DNA of 64,000 nucleotides from Agapanthus africanus (Eukaryota > Streptophyta > Magnoliopsida > Asparagales > Amaryllidaceae), in the NCBI GenBank assembly GCA_030015575.1, contig CM057346.1, forward strand, positions 561,044,315 through 561,108,314, given 5' to 3'. Under the pieces are notes generated by a model. The model saw nothing but the letters and a program-made list of their open reading frames with translations, was not told where the DNA came from and did not search any database. Shown here piece by piece: positions 33,588-45,720 of the stretch. The translations under genes were made by a program, and so were the position numbers. Position 1 is the stretch's first letter. Each line of letters begins with the position of its first letter.

Positions 33588-35780
33588 TGTAAGTGCACGG
33601 CGGCGCCCCGGCCGTCAAACCGACGGCCAAATGCGGAAGCGGTGATAAACTTTAATTTTGCGAACTTTGCAAACCGGCACCACCGCGCACTAAACACCCG
33701 GATCGGACCATTAAACTAGATCTAGCTAACAACAAGACGGGTTAGAGATATACCGAGTGATCCGAGTCCTCCGGTCTTCTCGTCGTCGTCCCGATCTCCT
33801 GCGGAAAGTCCGGTCGTCGCCTCCTTGCCGGAAGGGCACCACATCGCCTGCATCTTTTACAGGCTCCCACCTTAATACCGAGGCAACTCGGGCACGAAGC
33901 TGGCAAGTCGACATGCCTAAGATGTTCTGTAGAAAGTGCAGTGCTTTGTCTCTTTGGGGTTATGTTGCTTTGATGGAGGAATGAGGTTGTGAAATGAACT
34001 TCAAAGTGGAGCTAGAATTTGTGAAGCATGAAAATGAGACGAACAAATTTTCCCTCATCCAAATGAAATGATCCTCTCTCACTCCCTCAAATGGCCGGCC
34101 CCTCTCAAATGTGAGAATGGTGGAGTGGATAATACAAGGGAGGTGATGGTAGTATAAAGCAAGAGGTGACCATAGCCAAACATCATCATAACAAATTCAC
34201 ATCAAACCCATATCCTTTCAAATCTCAATTAATGCACCATCATGGATGAAAGATGCTTAACCTATCATAATGACACAAATACAAGAAACCCCCTCCACAA
34301 AAGTTATTTGCACAATTGCAAATAACCCCTCCATCGGAAAAGTCCGGCCGGGAAAGAACAAAGGAAAACCGGCCGGAACGGAATGCAAACTGGCAACTCC
34401 AGAAAACTGGTCCCGTAATAAATTACAGGAAAACCCCGATACTGTGCATACACACCCGCATCTGTATTCCGACCGGATACAAATGCAATGAGACAAAATC
34501 TACACTGTACTATACTAGGATCCGGCTTAAACCAAAGCCGGCTAGTAAAATCCGTTCGATCCTGATCCGTGCAATACCGCACGTATCTGATCGAACCGTG
34601 CCATATAACTATACGGCCTCTAGTACTAACCGTCCGATCCTGATCCGTGCAATACCGCACGTATCTGATCGGACCCTGCCATATCTCCATACGGCCTCTA
34701 CAGCGTTTCGCCCGAAACTTGAGTAACTGTATGTGTGGTGGACTCTAAAGACTCGTCAATACTATGGCTGTGGATTTAACCACTAGCACGTCAGAGGTAT
34801 AAGCCAATACGTAACGGGCCACCAGCTATTGACCAAAAGGGACGTCGATGAGCGAACTCATCCTGACACCCTACTGAGCCTGTCAGTGACAATATCCGTA
34901 CAGTCCGGTCCGTTCGTCTATGAGCATCGCATGGCGGGCCTAGGAGGTTGGTAAAAGTCAGACCCCCAAAAGCGGTACAAGTCGTGTCGGAGTGTAGCCC
35001 AGAACACCCTGAGATACTACTGGAATACCTACCAGTAAATCTCCTGCCTTGGCCAAGGACTTCGTGTAATGGCTCTCCTACACACAGCGCGACCTCACCC
35101 CCAATACCGGGAGAGACGAACCCCCGAAGATCCGCTCACTGCCTCCATGTGGCTCGGGACTGTACCCAACTAAAACCTGTTTGCACGACTCCTTTGAGCC
35201 GTGGTAGGGTAGTAATCAAAGCACAGTGGGAACTCACACGAGACAAATGACGATCCCCAGGTCGATGAACTAACCTGTACACATGTCACCTGGGAACTGC
35301 TATCTGACATGAGGTATAAGACCAACTAGCATGTTCCCGGCGAGTCCTGTCCGGTGTACTCATAACCCAATGAGCACCTGTATACATCTTAGGTGAACCA
35401 ACTGACACCAGTGGCTTGTGAGACCGGCCACCGCCCCTCGTCCGGGTCTCGACTGTATACACTAGTCTACTCTGGAGAAACGATGCCCTGTCTCGAATCT
35501 CCCACGACTAGGGACCTTTTAAGGATGTGCTTATAGACCCCAGCTCCCACTTATATGATCGCCCTCATACTGCTGGTGGTCAAGCAAGAATCCTAGGGGC
35601 TCTACCAACGTGTAATAGCGACTTGTCAGGTCACCTAAAGCAGTACACGATGATAAAGATAAACCAGATAGCATACTATCATCTCGAGTAAGACTGTCGT
35701 CCCGGGATAGGTCCTCTCTCAATCATTGCAATCACGTGCCTGTGATCCAATAATTGACTCTGAGGGCACTATCTCCAACA
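33588..35780 (-). repeat. Copia-like element 5' LTR
   Basis: 2193-bp copy of 25678-27871. Differences are mostly single transitions. The right flank CATCA (35781-35785) completes the target duplication. Confidence 0.93.
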
Positions 35781-36550
35781 CATCAATAGTCATATATGAA
35801 AATCAAAGCGCGTCTTAGTCCCCGTCTATCGGTTAACATACGTTCAATATTTGTCGTGACATAAAACTATACGAAACTTGTTAAATATCGAATGGTATCG
35901 TTCAGTGCTAACAACCGTCGTGCAATCTATGTGACAAGAAGATTCAATCGTATGATAACCGATAAATTTGCCCAGTTTGTACAAGTTAGGAATGTATAAA
36001 GCAAACAACTACATTTTCATTCGTGTCAAGTTATTTTGTCGGTAATTTTCCTCCGGTTCTCCTGTACAAAGACAGATTAGATGTTTATTTCAATATTGTT
36101 TCATAGCATTGAAATGATTATCTATTCTATTACAGTGTACTCGGAGAACAGCGGGGAGGTTCTGCCGAAATTTACTCAAAACAGATCAAAGTATAAGCGA
36201 ATGGGTGTCTGCTCTATACATTCTTAATGGGATAGAAGCCTTACCCCCGACAGCCGAAATACACACATACAACACGAATACACAACACATGCACACATAA
36301 AGCACATACACACTAACAACCCTACACCTAAGAGAAATCATAAATTGAAACACACATACATAGAATACAGCTCATACTTGGGTATCTTCAAACCTGATTT
36401 TGTTAATCGATAATTTATCCTTTTCGACGACAAACTTGCCCCTATGGATTTTCTTCTCTGTCAATAACCATCTCGTTCTTAGATTTCTCAATACAGTCAC
36501 CATAAAAACCAACTTCCATAACTTACAATTTATATGTTATACAGTCTAAT
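35781..36550 (+). other. CACTA-C leader upstream of transposase
   Basis: This region continues the CACTA family 5' region: CCCGTCTATCGGTTAACATA, ACAACCGTCG, ACAGTGTACTCGGAGAACA, ATTCTTAATGGGATAG. It then reaches a stretch with a likely 5' untranslated leader before the transposase Met at 36551. Confidence 0.7.
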
Positions 36551-37033
36551 ATGGCCCATGAGTATATCAGAGTTAAGGACTGGATGTACGTGGATTGGCA
36601 ACAACGCATGCAATTTAAGTTTGTCGCAGAAATTGCTGCTTTCATTGAATTTGCACGCGCACATAATAAAATCGTGTTAGAAAAGATTCTCTGTCCGTGC
36701 AATAAATGCGGGAATAAGTTCAAGCAGAAGATAGAAATCATAGAGCTTCATATCGTTAAACATGATTTTACTAGACTTTATACAATTCTTCTATATCACG
36801 GGGAAGGACATGAAGAAGACGGTAATGCGGCGGAAGAAGAAGTCGATAAGTTCTTTCCAAGAGAAGAAATTGATGATATGGTAGAGACTGCTCTCGGTAA
36901 TAGTAATCTTACCGAAAAAGACATTCATTCCGGTCAAGGACCGCGTGTGGATAAGTATGAAAAGTTCATAAATGATATTAGAAGACCAATTTATGATAAT
37001 ACAAAATATTCCATCATATCATGGTTCATCTAA
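36551..37033 (+). pseudogene. CACTA-C transposase N-terminal domain
   Basis: It starts at Met 36551 (MAHEYIRVKDWMYVDWQQR). The transposase-associated domain follows: FIEFARAHNK, CPCNKCGNKF (the CxxC pair) and ELHIVKHDFTRLYT..YHGEG, then an acidic linker rich in Glu. It resembles the N-termini in CACTA-1 (5848 leftward) and CACTA-D (41511). The frame stays open for 160 codons and then shifts. An intact protein would combine terminal binding and excision functions. Confidence 0.85.
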
Positions 37034-38830
37034 ATTTTCCAGATTAAGTGCCTCAATGGATGGAGTAACAAGTCATTCACGATACTACTGAAATTCCTGA
37101 AAGATTTTATACCCCCGAAAAATAACGTGCCTGAGAGCTGGTACGAAGCTCAGAAGATGATGTCTGATTTGGGTCTGAACTGTGAGAAGATTCATACATG
37201 TCCCAAAGATTACGTGTTGTACCGGAAAGAGAATTTGGATTTGAAAAATTGTCTAACATGCAGAGAGGCCAGATATAACCGGAAAGAATCTGATAAGAAA
37301 CCTAATATACCTGTCAAGATAGCACGATACTTTTCCATAATACAGAGGCTGCAAAGGCTATTCAGGTGCAAGAAAACAGCCGAGACAATGATTTGGCATC
37401 ACCGTGCTGCTCCAAACGAAGATGGAAAAATGAGTCATCTAAGAGATTCACCAGCATGGAAGAATTTCGATATGAGGCACCAAACATTCAGTAGTAATCC
37501 TCGCAATGTCAGGTTCGGACTAGCTAGTGATGGCTTCTGCCCATTCAATTATATAACTGGAAGCCACAGCACATGACTCGTTGTAATGATGGTTTATAAT
37601 ATGTCGTCTTGGTTGGTTATAAATCAATTCTAATTTATGATATCTCTTCTTATTAATGAAGCAAACTCACCGGGAAACAATATCGACGTCTATCTCTGAT
37701 CTCTGATCGATGAGTTAAAATCTTTATTCATTGATAGTGTAGAAGCTTACGATGCAAACACAGATACAACCATTACAATGCGTGCGGTTTTAATGTGGAC
37801 AATTAATGACTTTTCTGTGTATGGAATGCTATTAGGTTGGTCTGTACATGGTCACAAAGCATACCCTTACTGCCATCAAGATACAACATCGAAATGGTTG
37901 AATTTTAGCAGGAATGTTTGTTATTGCGGTCATCGGTATTTTCTGTCACTAGAACATTCCTACAGGTTAGACAATGCTCACTTTAATGGTCATCAGGAGT
38001 TTTTTTGGCCTCCATCCTCATTGTCCGGAGAGAACATGATTGCTCAGTAGGATGGTTACAATAACGCGACCTTCGAGATAGATCTGGCAAAATAGGACAA
38101 ACCATTATACTGGAACAAGTTAAGAATTTTCTATGAGCTTCCGTACTGGTCAACAAATTTAGTATGTCATTGTCTGGACGTCATGCATATAGAGAAAGGA
38201 GTATCCGAGCACGTACTTAACTTGCTTCTTTGTAAAGACGGAAAATCGAAAGACAACCTCCGTACTTAGATGGATCTTCAGGACTCTAGAAAATTACAAG
38301 TGAATTACATCCTAAACCGATAGCAGGTAAACTAGGAAAGTTTGTACTTTCCAATGGCGCGTATCATATGTCACAACTGGAGAAGAAAATGTTCCTGCAG
38401 GTGTTGCATGATTTTAAAGTTCCCACGGGTTTCTCAAGATCATTTAGCAAGAAGATAAAGACTGTGAAAGGTAAGATCGATAGGCTGAAAAGTCATGATC
38501 ACTATATTATTATAGAGCATCTTTTCCTATTAGCCCTCAGAACTTCCTTTCCCGAATCGGTTGGTCTAGTAATCAATGACCTTTGTTGATTTTTTAGGGA
38601 ATTGTGCGCTAAAACCTTGGATGTTGTGACACTGGAGAATCTAGAAAATTTTATTTCACTGATACTTTGCAAGTTTGAGCGTATTTTTCTCAGGATTTCG
38701 TATTCTGTTTGTTTATTTCTTTTATATATTATGCGTGAGATGTTGTTTATGAATATTTCTGTATTTGGCTATATATATTATTGTGCACATGACGGGGAAA
38801 AACAGGAAGCCCCTTTAAAAAAAATCTGAT
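37034..38830 (+). pseudogene. CACTA-C transposase core and DUF4218, decayed
   Basis: Pieces in changing frames carry the family blocks: VPESWYEAQKMMSDLG (37127), KNCLTCREARYN, MSHLRDSPAWK (37430), DDE-region relatives MWTINDFSVYGMLLGW (37794), CGHRYFLSLEH, LDVMHIEKGVSEHVLNLLLCKDGK (about 38178), and DUF4218 parts (LKSHDHYIIIEHLFLLALR, ELCAKTLDVVTLENLENF). There are many stops and frameshifts (for example 37574, 38048, 38266, 38587). The conserved GPVQYRWMYPIERY and RPEGSIAEGY blocks are missing, so the 3' end was lost before the subterminal repeats. Confidence 0.85.
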
Positions 38831-38833
38831 ATA

Positions 38834-39320
38834 ATGTTCCTACAGATTAATCCATAGGGGAAACAGTTTTCCCAACGGATTAATCTATAGGGTAAGTTTT
38901 GCCCCTACACGTTTATCCGTAGGGACAAATTATCAGAATATCTGATATTTTATCCTTATGAACTTAGTAATATGGGCAAAACTTATCCCTACGGATTAAT
39001 TCGCAGGGGCATTTAGAAGGCTCTATGTATAACTTCATAGGGGCAATTATTATATTTTATGAACAGATAAATTAAAAAATGATTATGTCCCTACGGAATA
39101 ATCTGTAGGGCTAAATGCCCCTACGGATTACGCCATAGGGACAAAATTTATTCCATAGGGGCATATTCAGGGCAAACACTCGCACCTACGGCCTTTAGAC
39201 CCACAGAGATATTTTATGTCCCTACAGATTAATCCGTAGGGGCTACAGTTTGCCCCTACGGATGGATACAGTTTGCCCCTACGGCTAAATCCGTAAGGGA
39301 ACGTGAATATTGTAGTAGTG
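38834..39320 (+). repeat. CACTA-C right subterminal repeats and terminus
   Basis: About twenty copies of the 10-12 bp motif CCCCTACGGAT / ATCCGTAGGGG occur in both orientations up to the terminus TATTGTAGTAGTG. They match the left-end repeats at 24166-24360. This density is typical of En/Spm ends. Confidence 0.9.
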
Positions 39321-39426
39321 GGGACACTACTATAAAAATGTTCAAAAATAACGGAGATTTCGTCACAGTTCTAACCGTGGCCATTTTAACGTAACGATCA
39401 TAGAAGAATTGGTAATGGTTTGAACC

Positions 39427-41510
39427 GTGATCGATTGCATAATGTGGCGGGCCCCACAACCCACTGGTGATAAAACCACCAATTTTCTCCTTTCTTTTCC
39501 CCGAGATCCTCAATTCCCTCCGACAAAAAAATTTAGTCCCAAATTCTCCCACATTTGCCTCTTCGCTACTCCTGCTCGAAGCCCTCTCTCATCGTCGTTC
39601 CTCGCTGCTCGAAGCCACCTCATTGTCGTTTCCCACCGCTCGAAGCCCCCCTCATCGTCGATCGCACCTTCCCTCTCCTCACCGTTCCTAATCGCTCGAA
39701 GTCCCCTCTCGTAGCCGATCGCATCCCCTCGCGTCGTCGATCTCCTTCCCTCCCATCACCACTCGTCGTCGATCACCTCCCCTCGCGTCGTCGCTGCTTG
39801 AGATCAGCTCCACCACTCGAAGCCCCCGCCGCCACCGCCGTTCTCGCCACTCCCAGTCATATGAAGCCCCTGCCGCCACCCCTTCAGCTGCTTGTGGATC
39901 TCGTTAAAAGGTTGGTATTCAATTTAAAATTTTGTTAATTTCAATTTTTATAAATGTTGTTGATTGTAGTTTAATTTGGTTAAATTTTTTGAAATAGGTT
40001 ATTAATTCTGGCTTTGTTGTTGTTGTTACTACTGCCGTTGGATAGGGTTAAGGTTAGTTTAGGCCGGTTAGGGTTAGGGTTTATGGATAGGGTTTGGGTT
40101 AGGGTTAGGGTTAGGTGGTTTAGTGAAATTCAACAATAATTAAGGGTATTTTAGTGATAGAGTGACAAAAGTTAAGGGTATTTTAGTGGAAAAATATAAA
40201 ATTGAGCAAGGGTTTTTTTTTAACTTAAAAATTTAATCATAGTTTAGTGAAAACAACAATAGTTAAGGGTATTTTAGTGGAATTAATAGTAATTTATTAA
40301 ATTAAGGTAGTTAGTGAAAACACAAGAATAGTTAAGGGTATTTTAGTGTAATTTAGTAAAATGGAAGAAATAGGTTGCTTAAGGAGGGTGCACGTGCATG
40401 TGTGTGCGTATGCACATACACATACACACAAACATACACACACAAGCGCACGCGCACACACAAATAATGCCGAACCTTAATTTAATATCGTTCTTTTCTA
40501 TATTAAACTCTTGTCAAATTCTACCTTAAAACCAACCCTAAATCCAAAATCTCAAACTTGATTAAGAAAACCCTTATCTTTAAAAAAATTATCCTAAACT
40601 TGAACTTCAGAACCTTGTATTTGAAATGTAAACGTAAAACTAATTGAAATCAAATCTTAAACTAATTGTATGATTTTCGATGATAATATGAAATTTTCAT
40701 ATTCTCACCGATAATTAATCATATGTGAAAATAAAAATGTGAGTTAGTTCCCGTCTATCGGTTAACATAGGTTCGGTGTTCATCGTTATATAAAACTACA
40801 TGAAAGTTGTTAAACACTGGACGTTATCATTCAGTTTCTAACAACCGTCGCGTAGTCTATGTGACGAGAATTAATATTCGATCGTATGATAACCGATAGA
40901 TTTGTCCCGTATAGACAAGTTAGGAATGCATAAAGCAAATACCTGTATTCACTTATGCTTTTCATTCGTTTCGGGATAGTTCGTCGGTACCTTTCCGCTG
41001 GTTCTCCATGTACAATGATAGATTAGCTGTTTGTTTCAATGGTATTTCACAGCATCGAAACGATTATTTGTTCTATTACAGTGTACTCGGAGAACAACAG
41101 GGAGGTGCTGCCGAAATTTCCTCAATACAAATAAAAGCACAAGGGAATGGGTGTATATTTTATACATTCTTAATGGGATAGGTGCCTTACCCCTACAGCC
41201 GTTACCCTCGACGTCCAATAAAGAACATTTAATATTAACATCATATTTATGGAAGAAGAATCTAACTCTCGAGATTTGAAATTAGAAGGAGAAAGTTCTC
41301 AATAGGAGTTGGAGGAGATTAGAAGAAGAAAGTTCTCAATGGGAGTTGAAGGAGAGCCCAATCCATTAACAATTGAAACCAAACTTAACCAATTCGTCAA
41401 TTAAACCTAACACCAACGCTTCTTATTATCCGTCTATCTCGTATTTGTCACGAAATCTTAATTCCATGACTCTTATCTATAGAAACCTTCCTACGTTTTA
41501 TTTTCTTCCA
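39427..41510 (+). other. CACTA-D 5' region
   Basis: Contents in order: a GC-rich Ser/Arg-like low-complexity block (39540-39900), a possible donor AAAAGGTTGG near 39907, GGGTTAGGG repeats (40040-40120), repeated 'TTAAGGGTATTTTAGTG' motifs (40140-40340), an alternating CA/TG microsatellite (40385-40460), and the blocks shared with CACTA-1 and -C (40680-41230). No gene is supported apart from the leader of the transposase. Confidence 0.7.
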
Positions 41511-43284
41511 ATATGGCATTCTTGTACCTCCACGATAAGAGTTGGACGTACGTCGAAATTTTCTCGAGAGCCACTAATTTTTTCCTTAACGGTGCTACTT
41601 TTTCATTGATTTTGCCTACGCACGTCTTGGAATACCGAAAGAGAACGAAATATATTGTCCTTTCTATAAGTGTATGAACACGTGATTGCAGAAAAAGTCG
41701 GATGTTGAGTTACACATCATGAAAAATGGTTTCCTTAGAGATTATACTAAGTGGGATATTCACGGAGAAAAGGACGATGAAAGGCCGGTGCAAGAGACAG
41801 AAAACGAATTCATTAAAGCGGAAACCGAAAAGTGGCAAGGGATAGTAGAAGAAGAGGAGGAAGAGGAGGAATGGCAGTTTGAAAAAGACGAAACCGTTGA
41901 AAACGATGATCCTGTGTTCGCGCCGGTCAATGGCATGGATGGATTTATAAATGCCGCTGGACTTTCTTATGATACGGAAAGCTGGACCTGCGTTATTGGA
42001 GAAGTATAAGGATCCCTCAAGAATCCCTCTATATTTAAATTGCAAAGGGTTTTCGATACTATCTTTTTGCATACGTCTCTTCCAAATCAAGTGCAAGAAT
42101 AGATGGAGTGACCAGTTTTTCACCGATCTCCTAGTATTGTTGAAGGAAGCTTTTCCCGATGGAAATGAAGTGCCACCAAGATGGTACGAAGCGCAAAACA
42201 TAATCACAAATATCGGCCTAAAGTGTGAGAAGATACAAGCATGCAAGAATGACTGTGTTTTGTTTCGGAAAGGACACGCCGCACTCAAAAGCTGCCCAGT
42301 GTGCGAGAAAATCCGATTTAAACCTAAGAAAGACTCTGGTTCGAGTGATGTGCCCATGAAGATTCTTTGTCATTTTTTGTTAATACTGAGGCTGCAATGG
42401 TTATTTATATGTGAGGAGGCAGCTTTCGAAATGCAGTGGCACGATAAGACGCTTCGTGAAGAAAGAAAAATGAGTCATCCTAGATATTCGATATCGTGGA
42501 AAATTTTAGATGAAAAAAATTCTTTGTTTAGCACAGACCCTCATAACGTGAGGCCGAGGATTGCGACCGACGGTTTTAGTCCATTTGGGATGGTTCGTGG
42601 CGAGTATACTCACAGTACTTGGCCCGTTGCGGTAACTATATACAAGCCACCGCCATGGAGGGCTATGATGCAGTCTTATTTTACGTTAGCACTTTTAATC
42701 GACGGTCCCTCGTCTCCTGTAAAAATATCGATGTGTACTTTCAGCCTTTGATCGATGAGTTAAAGTTGCTGTGGAGATCTGGTGTGAGATCTATGACGTA
42801 AATGGCAAACAATTTTTTTAGATGCCTGTTGTTTTTTTGTGGACGATTAATGATTTCCTTGCCTACGGCATGCTGTCGGGGTGGAAAACTTAAGGTAATC
42901 TTGCTTGCCCTGGTTGTCATATTCATACGAGTAACGTACGCTTGATGTTTAGCGGGAAATAGTCGTGGGTCACCGACAATTCTTGCCTATAACTCACAGA
43001 TTCAGAAGGAATAAAGAAATGTTCAATGGAAAGATGGAGACCGGTATGCCGCCTGAATCATTATCCGGTAACGACATACTGCAACAATGGAGTGGTTATT
43101 AGAATATCACATTCGGAAAGAAACAAAATAAAGATATAATGCCATGCCCATCTGGCTGGAAGAAGCTTAGTGGTTTATTTCAGCTTCCGTACCGGTCCGA
43201 TCTACCGCTGCGTCACAATTTAGATGGAAAGCATATCGAGAAGGGCATCTCCGAGCACATCATCAATTTTCTGCTGTGTAAGGA
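41511..43284 (+). pseudogene. CACTA-D transposase, N-terminal domain and Tnp2 core, truncated
   Basis: It begins at Met 41511 (MAFLYLHDKSWTYVE). The transposase-associated domain breaks by a 1-bp shift near 41600, and the conserved stretch KSDVELHIMKNGFLRDYTKW resumes at 41695. A Glu-rich linker follows (41845-41880). The longest clean part (41951-42751) has PPRWYEAQNI, CPVCEKIRFKPKK, FICEEAAFEMQWH, MSHPRYSISWKILDEK, FSPFGM and STWPVAVTIYKPPPWRAM. It then decays, with PSGWKKLSGLFQLPYRSD and HIEKGISEHIINFLLCKD at the end. The last codons run into the X LTR at 43285 (TSD candidate AAGGA, 43280-43284). Confidence 0.88.
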
Positions 43285-45652
43285 TGTCATACCCTGCTTT
43301 CCAAAAGACGGAAGTAGGTACGTGATGAGGCCGCGACGTATTTATTTCGAGAAGGCCATTTCCTGAAATAAATACGCTAAACGTAAATGAGCAATATAAA
43401 ATGACAAGAAATTAACACGAGTTTTAAACTTCAACAACTTTATTTACATTCGAACTTAATACATTTATAATACATGAGTTTAACTGAAAAGGAAACAACA
43501 AAAACAGAAATTCCTAAACAGGTGGCATATATAAACTGAAGAAAAAGGAGAACTAGTTCAGGCCTGAGTCGCGATCTGATCGTGCTCCTCCTCTGTGGTG
43601 TCCACCTCCTCAGTCTCTATCGAATCTGACGAACATTCCAAGAAACAAAGGTGGGTGGAATGCCCGTCAGCGAATTTTCGCTCGGAAAGTCCCCAAGAAA
43701 AAAAGGTGTGAAGTATAAAAGTATAATGACAAAAAAATGGATATCATGAAGCATTGGACTATGAGATATGCTGTTTAAACATGTCATTTAATGTAAGTAT
43801 GGCAATTCTATTTAACATGCAGTTATATATATATATATATATATCATGGCAAAGTAACATATATATTTATATATATATCATGGCAAAGTAACATATATAT
43901 ATATATATATCATGGCAAAGTAACATGAGTATAGTATAGCATGACCATGCATATAGTGAACATGAAGTGCATGTAAGTGTCCTAAAAGGTCTCTATATGG
44001 GTAAACTAATTTAATGTAAGTTCAAGGGTGAATGTCAACCAATTTCAAGAGTGTTCTCGAACCCAACAGGCTGTAATCCAGGAGTAAGGAACTATGGGCC
44101 CGAATCAAGTGTTAGTAACGGGACTTCAATCTAGTGTTGAAGTATTCCAAACTCAACAGGCTATAATTCAGGAGTAAGAAAACACGGGCCCTCATGATAG
44201 CTTGCTTGTGTTAGTATACATGGATTCATGATCTATGGGGACTCCTGATATTTAGTTGGATTCGCACCTGAACTACCCTAACAACCCGTGTATTCTAGAT
44301 TACAGTTAAAATTATCAGCCTTTCTCGAATCCATGAATACATCAAGTTGCAAGATTGTGTTCATGTCAAAATCAAGTATTCGTGTCAAGTGTTCATGTAT
44401 TCAAGTCAAGTTGTATTCATGGTTCGAGTTAAGTCAGTCTCAATAACAGCCATTGTGTTCTAGTATTCATGTTAAGTTCATGCCAAGTTATAGTATTCTA
44501 GTCTTCAAGTTTTGGGATATTCAAGTTCAAGTGTTATGGTTCATGATCGAGGGTTCAAGATTATATTAAAGTTTGGATCCTGCTTAAGTTTGTATTCAGG
44601 TTAGAATAAATATCTTATGAAAGTATTTAGCTCTTGAATTTCTTAAGTTCGGGAGTAATCGGGCAACTGCTGCACATGGACGGCAGGATTTGTGTCTTTT
44701 TCCAAGATAATTGCCATTGATAACTCCGTTAAACTTGTCTAACCTGAATAGGCAAGCACTCATTTTCTCCGGCTCCCCGAGGCTCAAGAGAAATGATACT
44801 GCTTAAGCCTATATTAGTCTAAAGTCCTTATTATAGATTGTTTACATTGTACTTATAATGTTTGCATATCTCGAGGGGGTTTTATGAAAAATATACTAAT
44901 ATTGTTTAAAAATAAACCTCGAGGGTGATTTGTAACATTTTATGAACATGTATTTTAATTGCTAGGGTGTTTTAGTGATAAAAACCTATTTTTTTAAAAG
45001 TTTGTGCTATTTTTATGAAAACTAGCTCTTTTGGAAACTTGACGGTATTTTATTAAAACCCTAATCTTTTATTTTAGAAATATAGTTTCATAATATGTCT
45101 TTGTTGAAAATACGAATTCATAGTTTTATATAATTCCCAAAGTTTAGTTTTTATTTAGAAAAGTCGTATTTCTTAAAAATCGTATTTTTAATTCCTTCGA
45201 GACCGAATACTCCGTGAGGAGCTCTGCATCTTGCTCTGCTATCCCAAAAATATGCGATAATCCGCACCATCTATTAACGGGTCCCTTAACGAGGGTTGTA
45301 GAGGCGCAATTGCAAAAGATTTAAAAAATAGCGATAAAATAATTTATAAAAGTGATGGTATTTTAATGTACATTGTTTTTTTAAATAAAACTTAACCAAA
45401 ATATCGTGCTATAAAACCATAGTGTTATGAGTGGGGTAGGTCTTTACCTCATGAATTTTCTATAGGTATAAATTCTAGATATCGATAAAAGGGTAGTTTT
45501 TAAAGTTCATAATATTTATTCATTATTTGTAACCTACATATTATTTAACATAATAAACATCATATTAAAATTGTGAGATATGGATAGAGCTATAAATTCG
45601 TATTTTCTTGATATCATGGCATGAAATTTATGATGAACATATCGAATTACAA

Positions 45653-45720
<68 letters not shown>

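Larger units (their letters stand above)
25678..35780 (-). mobile_element. Non-coding LTR retrotransposon, Ty1/copia-like, inserted in CACTA-C
   Basis: Two ~2.19 kb direct repeats (25678-27871 and 33588-35780) with TG...CA ends flank a 5.7 kb interior. The whole is bordered by a perfect duplication CATCA (25673-25677, 35781-35785). A tRNA-iMet primer site beside the right LTR fixes the orientation as minus. The LTR start TGTTGGAGATA, preceded by GTGCAAGTGAGAGAT, is the usual junction of Ty1/copia elements. No frame over about 110 codons exists inside and I recognise no clear RT, integrase or gag. Only a weak ADPLTE-like stretch near the 3' end recalls the end of a copia polyprotein. I count about 25 substitutions between the LTRs (about 1%), so it moved fairly recently although it cannot code. 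Confidence 0.88.
24151..39320 (+). mobile_element. CACTA-C: complete-ended CACTA transposon with nested LTR element
   Basis: The left end is CACTGGTACAAAGATGG at 24151; the right end is TATTGTAGTAGTG at 39320, reverse complement CACTACTACAATA. It is flanked by a 3-bp duplication GGG (24148-24150 and 39321-39323), as expected for CACTA elements. Both ends carry dense subterminal CCCTACGGAT/ATCCGTAGGG repeats. The interior parallels CACTA-D: GC-rich 5' block, telomere-like repeats, GT microsatellite, AATATGAAATTTTCAT, then transposase. It is broken by the LTR element at 25678-35780. The element itself is about 5.1 kb without that insertion and ends soon after DUF4218. Confidence 0.92.
39325..43284 (+). 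mobile_element. CACTA-D: 5' half of a third CACTA transposon
   Basis: It starts CACTACTATAAAAATGTTC at 39325, preceded by GGA (a possible target-site base triple). The terminus and the ACCGTG-type subterminal motifs match CACTA-1, not the adjacent CACTA-C. The element is cut at 43284 by LTR element X; the rest is displaced beyond the window or lost. Confidence 0.88.
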
